NCBI GenBank assembly: GCA_965230565.1 | Contig: CBDDLH010000003.1 | Location: 124,001 to 188,000 of the forward strand | Direction: 5' to 3' | DNA: 64,000 bases | From: BCD1 sp965230565 | GTDB lineage: Bacteria > Bacteroidota > Bacteroidia > Chitinophagales > Saprospiraceae | Shown: in pieces, positions 26,601-36,500 of the stretch | Layout: each line of letters starts with the position of its first letter | How positions within the stretch are numbered: position 1 is the stretch's first letter | The notes under the pieces: model-generated | The model's input: only the letters and a program-made list of their open reading frames with translations | Databases searched by the model: none | Told to the model about the DNA's origin: nothing | Made by a program: the position numbers and the translations under genes

Positions 26601-27170
26601 ATGAAAAATGCACCAAAAATCCTGCTGACCGCCTATTTGATCATGTGGGTAGTCATTTTCATTTTACCTTTTTACAGTGTAGCATCTTATTCCATTATTC
26701 GGAATACGACCAGTCAGCTGGGAGCTCAACAAACACCCAATGCCTGGATTATGAATATTACCTTCATATTACTGGGCGTTGGAAGCATTTTAAGTGGATG
26801 GAATTATTTGAAAGGATACTGGTTTCACAAGGCACTACTTACACTATTCGGTTTTTGTCTGGTGCTGACGGCTTTTTTTCATCACGCACCGGTTGATATA
26901 AGCTTGACCTATGACATCAGAGAGGATGAACTTCATTCCCTTTTTGCTTCCCTTACAGGGTTCGCCTTTACCATTTTCGCAATTTCCACGGGTTTTATTG
27001 TTCAAAGAAAAGCAGATATGGTTGTCGCAATTGGGGTTGGAATTCTGGCCTCTGCACTTTCGGCATTAATGTTCAAAATACCCGAATTCATGGGGATCTG
27101 GCAAAGGATGATCTTTGTCATGTCTTTTGGCTGGATGACGTTCTTATTTTGGAAAAGAGATAATCAATAA
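26601..27170 (+). CDS. DUF998 family membrane protein
   Basis: 189 residues and about six membrane helices. The segment SIIRNTTSQLGAQQTPNAWIMN after the first helix is characteristic of DUF998, as are the HHAPVDISLTYDIREDELHSLFA loop and the WQRM segment before the last helix. Function of the family is unknown. It lies 27 bases after the barrel gene on the same strand and may belong to the same transcript. Confidence 0.85.
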   Translation: MKNAPKILLTAYLIMWVVIFILPFYSVASYSIIRNTTSQLGAQQTPNAWIMNITFILLGVGSILSGWNYLKGYWFHKALLTLFGFCLVLTAFFHHAPVDISLTYDIREDELHSLFASLTGFAFTIFAISTGFIVQRKADMVVAIGVGILASALSALMFKIPEFMGIWQRMIFVMSFGWMTFLFWKRDNQ

Positions 27171-27229
27171 ATTTCTGTTATCTTTAAAAAGTATTTAATA
27201 CCGACAATCATCCATAAAAATCGAACATT

Positions 27230-27466
27230 ATGAAAAAAATGACCTGCCAACAACTCGGTGGAGCCTGTAATGAAGTATTCACAGCGAACACCTTTGAAGA
27301 AATGGCCGAATTGAGTAAAAACCACGGCATGAAAATGTTCCAACAAGGAGATGCTGCCCACCTGGAAGCCATGAATAAGATGCAAAAACTCATGCAAATA
27401 CCGGGAGCCATGCAGGAATGGTTTGAGAACAAACGCAAGGAATTTGAGGCCCTACCAGATGAATAA
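27230..27466 (+). CDS. Small DUF1059-like protein
   Basis: 78 codons. MTCQQLGGACNEVFTANTFEEMAELSKNHG resembles the cysteine-containing start of DUF1059 proteins, and the rest is helical with many methionines (MNKMQKLMQIPGAMQEWF). A single-domain cytosolic protein of unknown function. A TATCTTTA stretch about 50 bases upstream could be its -7 box. Confidence 0.75.
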   Translation: MKKMTCQQLGGACNEVFTANTFEEMAELSKNHGMKMFQQGDAAHLEAMNKMQKLMQIPGAMQEWFENKRKEFEALPDE

Positions 27467-27514
27467 AATCAGCATTAATACCATAATGTAACTTGATTAC
27501 ATCTTTACATTATT

Positions 27515-27595
27515 ATGAAAATGATAGCAAAAAAAATACTGATTGTGCTCATTACCTTCCAACTGATCCCTTGGGCAGGAATGGCTCAACATTGA
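27515..27595 (+). pseudogene. Orphan signal peptide, remnant of a secreted protein gene
   Basis: 26 codons: a basic start, a 15-residue hydrophobic core and a GMAQ cleavage site, then stop. This is a complete Sec signal with no mature protein. It may be a remnant of a lost secreted-protein gene; a functional short peptide is the alternative. It lies between the DUF1059-like and signal peptidase genes. Confidence 0.5.
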
Positions 27596-27648
27596 ATTTT
27601 TGAAGGTCATCCACTTTGTGTAATCACTTTTTAAAATTCTCCAATCCA

Positions 27649-28347
27649 ATGAAATCAAAATCGAAAGGTATCATAATCGTAATTATTGCTTTACTCTTAA
27701 TCTGGGGGTTACTCCGGGCTTTTAATGTAATAGCTTTTTACACCATAGGTTCCAGCTCCATGGAGCCTGCTTTTCCGGACGGAAAGCTGGCAATGGGCAC
27801 ATCCTTGCTTAAACCTGATTATAACAGCGTTGTTGCCTACAAATCCGAAACTCTCAGCAATCCATATATGGCAACCCAGGAAGGTGTTTTCATTGGAAGG
27901 GTGATTGGAAAAGATAACGATATTGTAGAGCTGATAAATGGATATGCTTATGTAAACGGAATGAATGTAGATACCCTTACCCGGTTAAAATTTATTTACA
28001 TTTTAAATGAAGATCAAATTTCCCAAAATCAGAGGATAATAAGAACCCTGGATCCGCAAAGCACAGTTGGATTTGGCAACCAAATGCTTATTTTTCTGGA
28101 TGAGGAACAAAAAAGCCAATTTACTTCGCCTGAAAATTTGGAAAGGAGGTATCATGAGTTTGTCAATACGGAAAATTTCAAAACCAGAGACCTGATTCAG
28201 GAAAACTGGACTCCAAACAATTTTGGGCCTGTAACAGTCCCTGAAGGTCATTATTTCATTTTGGGAGACAATCGTGACAACTCAGAAGATTCACGTATGA
28301 GAGGGTTTATCCCTAAGAACAACATTGTTTCCACCATCATGAATTAG
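27649..28347 (+). CDS. Signal peptidase I-like (S26) membrane protein, catalytic Lys not conserved
   Basis: 232 residues from ATG 27649; one N-terminal helix (residues 7-30). Box B carries the nucleophile Ser37 in GSSSMEP. Box E is present (FILGDNRDNSEDSRMRGFI). Box D normally reads Y-x-K-R; here it is VFIGRVIG, with Gly83 where the general-base Lys belongs. Lys65 and Lys88 are nearby but not aligned. It may be inactive, use another base, or form a separate S26 subgroup. Confidence 0.8.
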   Translation: MKSKSKGIIIVIIALLLIWGLLRAFNVIAFYTIGSSSMEPAFPDGKLAMGTSLLKPDYNSVVAYKSETLSNPYMATQEGVFIGRVIGKDNDIVELINGYAYVNGMNVDTLTRLKFIYILNEDQISQNQRIIRTLDPQSTVGFGNQMLIFLDEEQKSQFTSPENLERRYHEFVNTENFKTRDLIQENWTPNNFGPVTVPEGHYFILGDNRDNSEDSRMRGFIPKNNIVSTIMN

Positions 28348-28360
28348 GCCTTTATTCAAA

Positions 28361-29092
28361 ATGAAATTTGCTTTTTTTTCAATCATTCTTTTCATTTTTA
28401 TTCAATCAATGTCTGCACAAGATCACCCCAGTGATACCCCCCCTACCATCATTTACCTGATCCCGGGTCAAGGTTCCGATTACAGGGTTTTTAAAAATCT
28501 ATCTTTTGACAGTTCTTTCGAAATACGCAATATTTATTATTCCGTACCGGAAAAAAAGATGCAATTACCGGATTTTGCCCGCGAACTTTCCGCACAGATC
28601 GACACCAGCCGCAACTTCATCCTGATCGGCGTCTCCCTTGGCGGAATGATCGCCTCGGAAATGAACGAATTCCTCTCCCCTGAAAAAACCATCCTCATTT
28701 CAAGCGCAAAAAACAGGAAGGAACTGCCCTTCAGGTACCGGTTCCAACGCATAATTCCCCTCTACAAAATATTCCCCAAAAGGGTATTGAAAGGCGGAGC
28801 ATTCATCATGCAACCACTCGTTGAACCCGACAGGAACAAAGATAAAGACACCTTTGTGGGCATGTTAAAAGATAAGGATCCCGACTTCCTGAAACGCACC
28901 ATCGGCATGATTATGCAATGGGACAGAACCGAATACAATAAAAACATCCTCCACATCCACGGCGACAAGGATAAAACCATTCCCATCCGAAATGTAAAAT
29001 ACGATCACCTGGTTCCCAAAGGATCCCACATGATGGTCCTGACCAGAGGAGAAGAGATCAGTGCCATCATTAATACACTTTTACTAAACTGA
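28361..29092 (+). CDS. Secreted alpha/beta-hydrolase
   Basis: 243 residues, signal peptide cut near SMSAQ. It opens IIYLIPGQGSDYRVFKNL (oxyanion region), has the nucleophile elbow GVSLGG with Ser92, and ends ILHIHGDKDKTIPI and KGSHMMV with the probable Asp and His. The substrate is unknown. It starts 14 bases after the signal-peptidase-like gene. Confidence 0.85.
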   Translation: MKFAFFSIILFIFIQSMSAQDHPSDTPPTIIYLIPGQGSDYRVFKNLSFDSSFEIRNIYYSVPEKKMQLPDFARELSAQIDTSRNFILIGVSLGGMIASEMNEFLSPEKTILISSAKNRKELPFRYRFQRIIPLYKIFPKRVLKGGAFIMQPLVEPDRNKDKDTFVGMLKDKDPDFLKRTIGMIMQWDRTEYNKNILHIHGDKDKTIPIRNVKYDHLVPKGSHMMVLTRGEEISAIINTLLLN

Positions 29093-29190
29093 TCATTGGG
29101 GGAAAGAAGATCATTTGACATGGATAATTATCCTAAAAATGATTAACTTAGAATGGAATCCAATTGGCAAGCGAAATAAAACTTCTTATT

Positions 29191-29652
29191 ATGAGAGCAT
29201 TTATCCTTATCCTCGTATGCTTGTTTTTTGCCAATGTCCTGATCGGTCAAAATAATTTCCGGCAAAATGCTATTGTTGTTGAATCTAATTTCATTTTGTC
29301 ACTTTCATTTTCTTACGACAGAGTTGTTCCCGTTGGGGAAAAAATGGCCATTACTTTGGGAAGTGACTACCTCATGGGAGTAGGTTTTGGTTATGGCAGC
29401 CATTGGTTAGCTCCTGAAGCCGGTCTGATTTTCTTTGGACCGACCCACTTTCTTGAAACCGGGGTCATGTATGCTTTTCAAATCGGTGCAGATGGAAGTG
29501 CCGATGAAGAAGATTCAGAAAATTCTCCCGGTTTAAGACTTGCCTACAGGTATCAAACTAAAAAAGGACTGACCCTAAGAGCCACGGCCAATTTCTTTTT
29601 CAATATCGATCCGGTATTTATTCCGGCACTGGGTGTAGGTTATAGCTTTTAA
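29191..29652 (+). CDS. Small outer-membrane beta-barrel-like protein
   Basis: 153 residues from ATG 29191 with a signal peptide cut near LIGQ. Mature part of alternating strands ending LRATANFFFNIDPVFIPALGVGYSF, with the terminal aromatic residue of barrel proteins. Family not recognised. Confidence 0.65.
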   Translation: MRAFILILVCLFFANVLIGQNNFRQNAIVVESNFILSLSFSYDRVVPVGEKMAITLGSDYLMGVGFGYGSHWLAPEAGLIFFGPTHFLETGVMYAFQIGADGSADEEDSENSPGLRLAYRYQTKKGLTLRATANFFFNIDPVFIPALGVGYSF

Positions 29653-29667
29653 GGCATTCTTCATGTC

Positions 29668-30114
29668 ATGCTTATGCAACTTTATTACTCCATATCAATC
29701 TCCCGGTCACCAAAGCAGGTTTTCACCTGGGTGGACAACCCGGAAAAGGCAAAGCTTTGGCAAAAGGCAGTGAAAAAAACAGAAATCATAAAAGAAATAC
29801 CTGAAAGGGTCGGCACAACCTTCCGGGAAGAAATCGAAGAAAATGGCAAGCGGCTGATCATTTTTGGAGAGATCACCCGTTATATTCCCAATGAACTGAT
29901 AGCTTTTCATCTGGAAAGTAAAATCCATGCGGTAGATGCTACCTTCTCTGTTTCGGGACCAGCTCACCAAACAACCTTTTCCGGCAGTTGGCTGATCAAA
30001 TGGAAATTCCCCATGAGTTTAATGGCTTTCCTGTTCCATAAGCGAATAAAATCCAATATCTTAGAGCAGTCCAAATCCGAATTTGCAGAACTGAAAAGAC
30101 TTTGTGAAACCTAA
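29668..30114 (+). CDS. SRPBCC family protein
   Basis: 148 residues; ATG 29674 is an alternative start. It has the standard opening YYSISISRSPKQVFTWVDNPEKAKLWQKAVKK and a C-terminal helix. No signal peptide. It lies 15 bases after the barrel gene. Ligand unknown. Confidence 0.78.
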   Translation: MLMQLYYSISISRSPKQVFTWVDNPEKAKLWQKAVKKTEIIKEIPERVGTTFREEIEENGKRLIIFGEITRYIPNELIAFHLESKIHAVDATFSVSGPAHQTTFSGSWLIKWKFPMSLMAFLFHKRIKSNILEQSKSEFAELKRLCET

Positions 30115-30118
30115 TTTT

Positions 30119-30170
30119 TCGCCAGAACATCCTTGTCCGCAGCGGCTTAGGTTAAGGACTCCTGTCCGAC
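30119..30170. repeat. GGACATCC...GGACTCCTGTCC repeat, copy 3
   Basis: Core TCGCCAGAACATCCTTGTCC then GGACTCCTGTCCGAC. It lacks the long tail of copies 1 and 2 and ends 16 bases before the next start codon. Confidence 0.6.
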
Positions 30171-30186
30171 AATAAAAATAAAAAAC

Positions 30187-30510
30187 ATGAGTTTTACCAT
30201 CCTCTACGTAACACACGAAAACAAAAAGGAAGCCAATAAAATCACCGATCATCTCCTGAACAAAAAACTGATCGCCTGCGCCAACCTGATGCCCATCGAA
30301 GCAGCATACTGGTGGAATGGAAATATCGAATCCGCAGGGGAAGTGGTCACTATCCTTAAAACGAGGAACGAGAACCGGGAAATGGTCACCAGCGAAATAG
30401 AAACTATACATCCATATGAAGTCCCTTGCATCATCCACTTCCAGGTGGAAGCAAACGCCGCTTATGAGGCCTGGATTCATGAAGAGACCCAAAATGATAA
30501 AACGACCTAA
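30187..30510 (+). CDS. cutA: CutA-family divalent cation tolerance protein
   Basis: 107 residues. It has the whole CutA pattern: TILYVTHENKKEANKITDHLLNKKLIACANLMPIEAAYWWNGNIE at the front, the KTRNENREMV segment and HPYEVPCIIHFQV at the third strand. CutA forms a very stable trimer in the cytosol, linked to copper tolerance in Escherichia coli; the molecular role is unsettled. The leader contains repeat copy 3. Confidence 0.93.
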   Translation: MSFTILYVTHENKKEANKITDHLLNKKLIACANLMPIEAAYWWNGNIESAGEVVTILKTRNENREMVTSEIETIHPYEVPCIIHFQVEANAAYEAWIHEETQNDKTT

Positions 30511-30593
30511 TCTATTCTATAACTTGCCTTATTGGGTGATAAAGAGTTATTTTTATACCGGAATAAGATTTTAACTCACAACAACCTAAAACT

Positions 30594-31691
30594 ATGGCTT
30601 TCTATAAAAACCTGAAAAACTATAAAGACACCGAATCCTACCCCAACAAACAAGAATGGGTTTCTTCCCGGCTACTCACCCTCCGACATGATTTAAACGA
30701 GGTCATTCAAAAAGACCGAAAGTCAAATTCATTGATCATAGGCTCCTGGAACATACGGGCATTTGACGGAGGAGTTCCGAGAATGGACGAAAGCTATCAC
30801 TACATAGCTGAGATCATCGATCATTTTGACATTTGTGCTATTCAGGAAGTCAAATCTAGTTTAGGACCCCTAAAACGTTTGGTCAAATTATTAGGCCCTA
30901 ACTGGGACTATTTCGTATCAGATGTTTCCACTCACGGCGGTGGCAATAGCGAAAGGATGGCCTTTGTCTATAATAAAAACCGGGTTTTCTTCAGAAATCT
31001 GATAGGGGAAATAGTCTTGTCAAAAGAAGATCTGATTGCCGGTGAGCAAATAGCGAGATCACCGTTTTTTGCTTCTTTTCAGGCCGAATGGTTTAAGTTT
31101 TCATTGTGTTCAGCTCACATTATCTTTGGAGATGACCTAAGCCTGAGAGCCAAAGAGATTGGTACTATAGCAGAATCACTGGTGGACCGTGCAAAAAAGG
31201 AAGACCAGGTTCACATTTTTCTTGGTGATATGAACATCGAGGATAAGGATGATGAAATAATGGCTGCATTAAAGGATTCCGGGATGACGGTACCGGAATT
31301 TGGGGGAACCAATATGGGCGGTGACCGATGGTTTGATCAGATAGCCTTTACTGAAAAAGGAAAAGCCACGCGCAAAACAAGATTGTTAAGACACGGCAAA
31401 TTTGATTGGCGACATGCCGTTTTCGGTCCTCATCCGGATGACGCCCCTCCCCCGCTTTCTCCTGAAGATATTGCAAGTGGCAAATCGAGATTAAGCTTAA
31501 ACGAATACCTGAATCACTATGAACCCATAGTAGAAGAAATAAGAAAGACCAATAAAAAGGATCCCTTTAAAGATTGGACTAAATCCTATCGCCGGTGGAC
31601 TACCGATGAAATGTCAGATCACCTGCCCATCTGGATAGAACTGGAAATAGACTATTCCGATGATTATTTGAGACAATTCCTGAATCCATAA
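30594..31691 (+). CDS. Endonuclease/exonuclease/phosphatase (EEP) family protein
   Basis: 365 residues. EEP motifs in order: GSWNIRAF (about 48), AIQEVKS (about 82), LCSAHI, FLGDMNIED (about 208) and SDHLPIWIEL near the end. Together they form the Mg-dependent phosphodiesterase site. No signal peptide, so a cytosolic DNase, RNase or phosphodiesterase. A roughly 60-residue insert rich in charged residues precedes the last motif. Confidence 0.87.
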   Translation: MAFYKNLKNYKDTESYPNKQEWVSSRLLTLRHDLNEVIQKDRKSNSLIIGSWNIRAFDGGVPRMDESYHYIAEIIDHFDICAIQEVKSSLGPLKRLVKLLGPNWDYFVSDVSTHGGGNSERMAFVYNKNRVFFRNLIGEIVLSKEDLIAGEQIARSPFFASFQAEWFKFSLCSAHIIFGDDLSLRAKEIGTIAESLVDRAKKEDQVHIFLGDMNIEDKDDEIMAALKDSGMTVPEFGGTNMGGDRWFDQIAFTEKGKATRKTRLLRHGKFDWRHAVFGPHPDDAPPPLSPEDIASGKSRLSLNEYLNHYEPIVEEIRKTNKKDPFKDWTKSYRRWTTDEMSDHLPIWIELEIDYSDDYLRQFLNP

Positions 31692-31767
31692 ATCTGAAAA
31701 GTACTCGAAGTTACAATCTTAATCCTTCGACAGGAATACCCATTACGAAACCAAAACCAAATAAAAA

Positions 31768-32433
31768 ATGCCCACTTACGCAATCGGCGATATCCACGGT
31801 AGTTTGACCGCACTGAAAACCATTTTCAGCAGGGAATGGATCCAACAGGAAGATACCGTAATTTTCCTGGGAGATTATGTAGATCGCGGACCTGATACAA
31901 AAGGAGTGATTGATTGGCTGATTGAAAATAAAAATAATTTCCATTTTGAGTTTCTGCTGGGCAATCACGAAATCATGATGCTGATGGCGAAAATGGATCC
32001 CGGGAGAGTCGCCGATTGGTTATATTTCGGTGGAACAAACACTCTGGATTCCTATGGTATTGGGGATGATCCGAATTGGGAGAATAAAATCGATCCGGCT
32101 CATTGGGAATTTCTGGAAACCTGTCTGCCATATCTGGAAATTGATAACTACATTTTTGTACACGGAGGTCTTGAACCGGGAAAGAATTTGAGTGAACAAG
32201 ACGAGCGTCATTTGTTCTGGAAGAAATACGAAATCCCCGAAATGTATAGCCCTGACAAAACAGTCATTTGCGGACATACCTCCCGAAAAAATGGTAAGAT
32301 CGCTGATTTTGGCCATACTATCTGCATCGACACCTACGCCCATGGCGGTAAATGGCTGACATGCTTAAATGTGGAAACAAAAGAATTCCTGAAAGCCAAT
32401 AATCAGGGAGACTTTGAAACCGGAAAACTTTAA
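31768..32433 (+). CDS. PPP-type serine/threonine protein phosphatase (metallophosphoesterase)
   Basis: 221 residues. Motifs GDIHGSLTAL (6-), FLGDYVDRGPDT and FLLGNHEIMML, then VHGGLEP and CGHTS. These are the dinuclear-metal residues of the bacterial PPP group (PrpE/ApaH-like). It would remove phosphate from proteins or split Ap4A-type nucleotides. Confidence 0.9.
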   Translation: MPTYAIGDIHGSLTALKTIFSREWIQQEDTVIFLGDYVDRGPDTKGVIDWLIENKNNFHFEFLLGNHEIMMLMAKMDPGRVADWLYFGGTNTLDSYGIGDDPNWENKIDPAHWEFLETCLPYLEIDNYIFVHGGLEPGKNLSEQDERHLFWKKYEIPEMYSPDKTVICGHTSRKNGKIADFGHTICIDTYAHGGKWLTCLNVETKEFLKANNQGDFETGKL

Positions 32434-32604
32434 CGGTGAATAAATGCACTATTTTCTTGCCCAGGCCGCAAGAAATATTATTGCGAAACAACCTCCGAGA
32501 TTTTGGGTATCAACAACACTGAATTGAAAAAAATTCAACCGAATTCCTGAATCTAACCCTGGGAGGTTTTTGCACAATATTCAAAATCATAAAAGACACC
32601 CAAC

Positions 32605-33132
32605 ATGATCGTAACCGTTGTTGAGTACAATTCCGCCTGGCCGGATATGTTTGAAATGGAATCACAAAAAATTCAAAGTATCCTCGGTGATATCCTCAAC
32701 CATATTCATCACATTGGCAGCACTTCGGTTCCCAATTTGATGGCCAAACCGGTAATCGACATAATGCTCGATGTAACCAGCTTGGACCTCCTGGATCAGT
32801 TAACCCGCAAAATAGAAAACCTGGGTTATGAAGCCATGGGTGAATACGGCATCCCCGGCAGACGATATTTCAGAAAAGGAGGAGACAACCGAACTCACCA
32901 TATTCATGCTTTCCAGGCCGGTGACCCCAATCTGGTGCGGCACCTGGCATTCCGGGATTACCTGATTGCACATCCTGAAGTCGCGAAGCAATACGGACAG
33001 TTAAAATTTGATATTGCTAAAGCATGTGAAAATAATATTGACAATTATTGGGAACGAAAAGCCCCTTTCATCAAACATCATGAACCCATTGCGGTAGACT
33101 GGTATAAAGAACAAATGGACCATTCATTATGA
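32605..33132 (+). CDS. GrpB/UPF0157 family protein (nucleotidyltransferase-like)
   Basis: 175 residues. VEYNSAWPDMFEMESQKIQSIL, IHHIGSTSVPNLMAKPVIDIMLDV and THHIHAF are characteristic. The GSTSVP / DIMLDV pair resembles the nucleotidyltransferase fold. The stop overlaps the next start (ATGA), so it was coupled to the Nudix gene that is now broken. Confidence 0.88.
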   Translation: MIVTVVEYNSAWPDMFEMESQKIQSILGDILNHIHHIGSTSVPNLMAKPVIDIMLDVTSLDLLDQLTRKIENLGYEAMGEYGIPGRRYFRKGGDNRTHHIHAFQAGDPNLVRHLAFRDYLIAHPEVAKQYGQLKFDIAKACENNIDNYWERKAPFIKHHEPIAVDWYKEQMDHSL

Positions 33133-33538
33133 CCAAAAGTAATTCACTCGACCTGATCAAACGAATAAAATCCCTGGCTGAAACGGGACTGATTTACCAT
33201 GAAACCGAATACGACAAAGAGCGTTATGAGGAATTACTGGATATAAGCCTCCAATTGTTAAGTGTGGTTACAAATCAGCCCATAGCCGCTCTGAACGACT
33301 TTTTTATGCCCGCTTCTGACTACCCGACACCGAAAGTAGATATCAGAGGCTTCATCATGAATGAGACCAATGAAATTACTGGTAAAAGAAAAACTGGACG
33401 GTAAATGGGCACTTCCGGTGGTTGGGGAGACATCGGTTTCACCCCTTCCGAAATCACCAAAGAGATCCAGGAAGAAACCGGCCTGGATGCGAAAGTGATC
33501 AAACTTCTGGCCGTTATACAAAGTATTGTCATCCTTTG
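33129..33538 (+). pseudogene. Nudix hydrolase pseudogene (multiple frameshifts)
   Basis: The first frame (33129-33404) encodes the N-terminal domain of bacterial ADP-ribose pyrophosphatase-type Nudix proteins (LIKRIKSLAETGLIYHETEYDKERYEELLDIS, YPTPKVDIRGFIMNE). Homology continues in a second frame (LVKEKLDGKWALP), then in a third (GGWGDIGFTPSEITKEIQEETGLDAKVIKLLAVI), which is the Nudix box region. At least two shifts are needed and the C-terminus is missing, so this is a decayed gene rather than one assembly slip. Confidence 0.75.
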
Positions 33539-33572
33539 ATTCTTCCTTCAAGTACTTTTGAGATACCCTTCT

Positions 33573-36500
33573 CTAGTCAAACTTCCTCCCGGATGGATTA
33601 AGGGTCCACGGCGCTCCGGCTGCTTCCATATCCGCTTCAAATGTGGAAAGTCGCTCCAGATAATCAGTCAACGCTTTCCGGAAACCAACGAAGTCTTTGG
33701 CAGCAATTTCAATATTCCGTTGCTGAGTTTCCGTTGGCATCTGACGCGTGTCCCAATGGCCGTAAATGACCTGCCCTACCCTGCCCCGGATGGAAGGACT
33801 CGTCGACTCACTGAACTGCTGACGTACAGGATCGCCCCAAAGTTGCATTCTTAAGCCTGCGAGTTCTCCATCCAGTTCATTAAGGCGTTTGAATAATCCG
33901 GGAGTCGCTTGAGGCGTCTTGACAAGAGCTGCTTTCATATGTCTAAGGCGATCACCGACTTCCCCCATTTTCCTGCCGGCATTGGACATTTGCCGGGATA
34001 ACTCAGCCGTCTCTTGCTGGAATGCTGCTACCAACCCAAAATCAGTGTCCATAGCTGTTGGAACGGGGTTGACATTAAAAAACTGTGGATCCCCTTGAGA
34101 AACGAATTCACCTTCAAAAAACAGGAATAACTCTACACTGTACTTACCCGGTGCAGCAAGCGGCCCCTGCGGATCACCAGCCCATGGAGGTCTGAATCCA
34201 GGTCTGGTCAGGTTTATAGGATCCGGAGGAGAAAAACGAAGATCCCAATTCACCCGGGAAATTCCCTTTTGGGCAGCTCCTTCGATCCAGCGCACCGGAT
34301 TTTCCTTTTCATCACGTACCAAAAGCAATACTTTCGGTTCCTGCTCCAACTTCTCTGCCCGAAGCTGCTCCCAACCGGGGAAAGGCGCACTTTCATTTTT
34401 TTCACGCAAAGACTTTTCCTCCTTTTGCCGCTGCTTTTTCCCGGTCTCAGGGACATCGTTCAGATAATAAGTGAATAAAGCACCAAAAGGCGGATTTTCT
34501 GCCACGTAACTCGTTGTCCCCAATGTCGGCATACCCTTCGCCTGCATAGGCGCATTGGGAATATACCACCAGGCATCCCTGACGGAAAACAAAGCGTTAG
34601 TTTCAGCTTTTACTGTCTTTGCAATATTTCTCAAAGATGAATAATCATCCAACACATAAAAGCCACGCCCAAAGGTAGCCCCAACGAGATCATTATCTCT
34701 CGGATGGATTTCAATATCCCTGAAGGATATAGTAGGTACTCCTCGTTTTAGTTTAATCCAGTTGGTACCCAGGTTCGGAGAAAAATAAAGCCCAAATTCT
34801 GTTCCGATAAACAACAGGTTCGGATCAACATGATCTTGTTTCAAAACCCAAACGATATTACCATCAGGCAGGTCCCCGGCAATGGATTGCCAGGTTCTAC
34901 CTTTATCGGTACTCATAAAAACATAAGGACTGAAATCACCGAATTTGTGAGCATCGGCAACAGCAAAAACCGTATTGGGATCATGACCGGATGCTTCCAC
35001 ATCATTGATAAAAGATAATTTAGGAACTTTAGGAAGATCACCGCTGGCTCTCCAGTCCTGACCGCCGTTTTCGCTGATATTAATCAGGCCATCATCCGAG
35101 CCGGTATAAAGCAGTCCTTCAATCTTCGGAGATTCCGAAATGGAGGTAAGGGTAGCGTATTTCGACATGGCCCCATTATCATAAAGCGCATCAGTACTCC
35201 ACACTCTTCCGATCATTTCCAACTCATATCGATTTCGATCCGTCGTTAGGTCTTTGCTAACCGGAGTCCACGAATTACCCTGGTCATCACTTCTCCACAA
35301 TCGCTGGGACCCGAAATAAAGCCGGTTGGAATTATGCGGACTGATTAACACAGGACTATCCCAGTTCCACCTTTCCGGAGCATCGTTAGGTCCCGGATGG
35401 GGTTGAATATTCAGTACCTCCTCACTTCTCCGGTCCAACCTATAAAGGAGACCTTGCTGAATCTCCATATAAACGATATTCGGGTCATTTGGATCAAAAG
35501 CTGTATCATAACCATCTGCTCCTAGTGGCACATACCAGTCACGATTGCGAATCCCTTCAACGTTCATAGTCCGCGATGGTCCGATGAGGGTTCCCAAATC
35601 CTGAGCACCCCCAACGATGTTGTAAAAAGGTTCAGAATTGTCGAGACCAAGTTTATAGAATTGAGAAATAGGCATATTTGGAAAATGCCGCCAGGTGGTA
35701 CCCTCGTCAAAAGTTTCATACAACCCTGCATCCGTGCCGCAGATCAGATGTTCTCCATCATCCGGATCGATCCATAGGGCATGGTTATCGCTGTGTTTTT
35801 CCCGCCCGTTGCCCAGGTAGTTAAATGTTTTCCCGCCATCACGGGTAACTCTGATAAAAACATCCATCTGGTAAATGAGATCGGGATCTACCGGCGAAAC
35901 TTCAATTTCCTGATAATAGTGAGGTCCGGTACCACCGGAAATATATCCATTGCGTTTTTCCCAGCTCTCTCCCTGGTTATTGGATCTGTAAAATCCTTTT
36001 TCTTTATTATTGGCCTCAATAGTGGCGTAAACGAGCTGAGGATCAGCAGGAGTAACCGCCAGCCCGATCTTGCCCATATCTCCATTTGGAAGTCCTTTTT
36101 TTATACGTCGCCAGGTCTCTCCATTATCGGTCGATTTGTAGATACCCGATTTAGGTCCGCCTGCCAGCAAGGACCAAACATGCCGCCGCCGTTGATAGGC
36201 CGCAGCATACAATACATCAGGATCAGAGGGATTAAATTCTACATCAGTCACGCCTGTATTTTCATCGATTTCCAGAACGAGGTTCCATGTTTGTCCACCA
36301 TCTTCCGTTTTATACAAGCCCCGGTCACCTCCCGATGACCATAATGGACCTTCGGCAGCAACAAACACCACATCGCTATTTCTTGGATCAACCAGGACCT
36401 TGCCAATATGTTCCGACTTATCAAGTCCCATCTGCTGCCAGGACTTTCCGCCATCATTACTTTTGTAAACACCATCGCCCCAACCGACATGGCGGCCGCT

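Noticed and set aside
35781..36338. 185-codon plus-strand frame
   Set aside because: It lies antisense inside the VPS10-like gene, has no start context or domain, and mirrors the codon pattern of the real gene.
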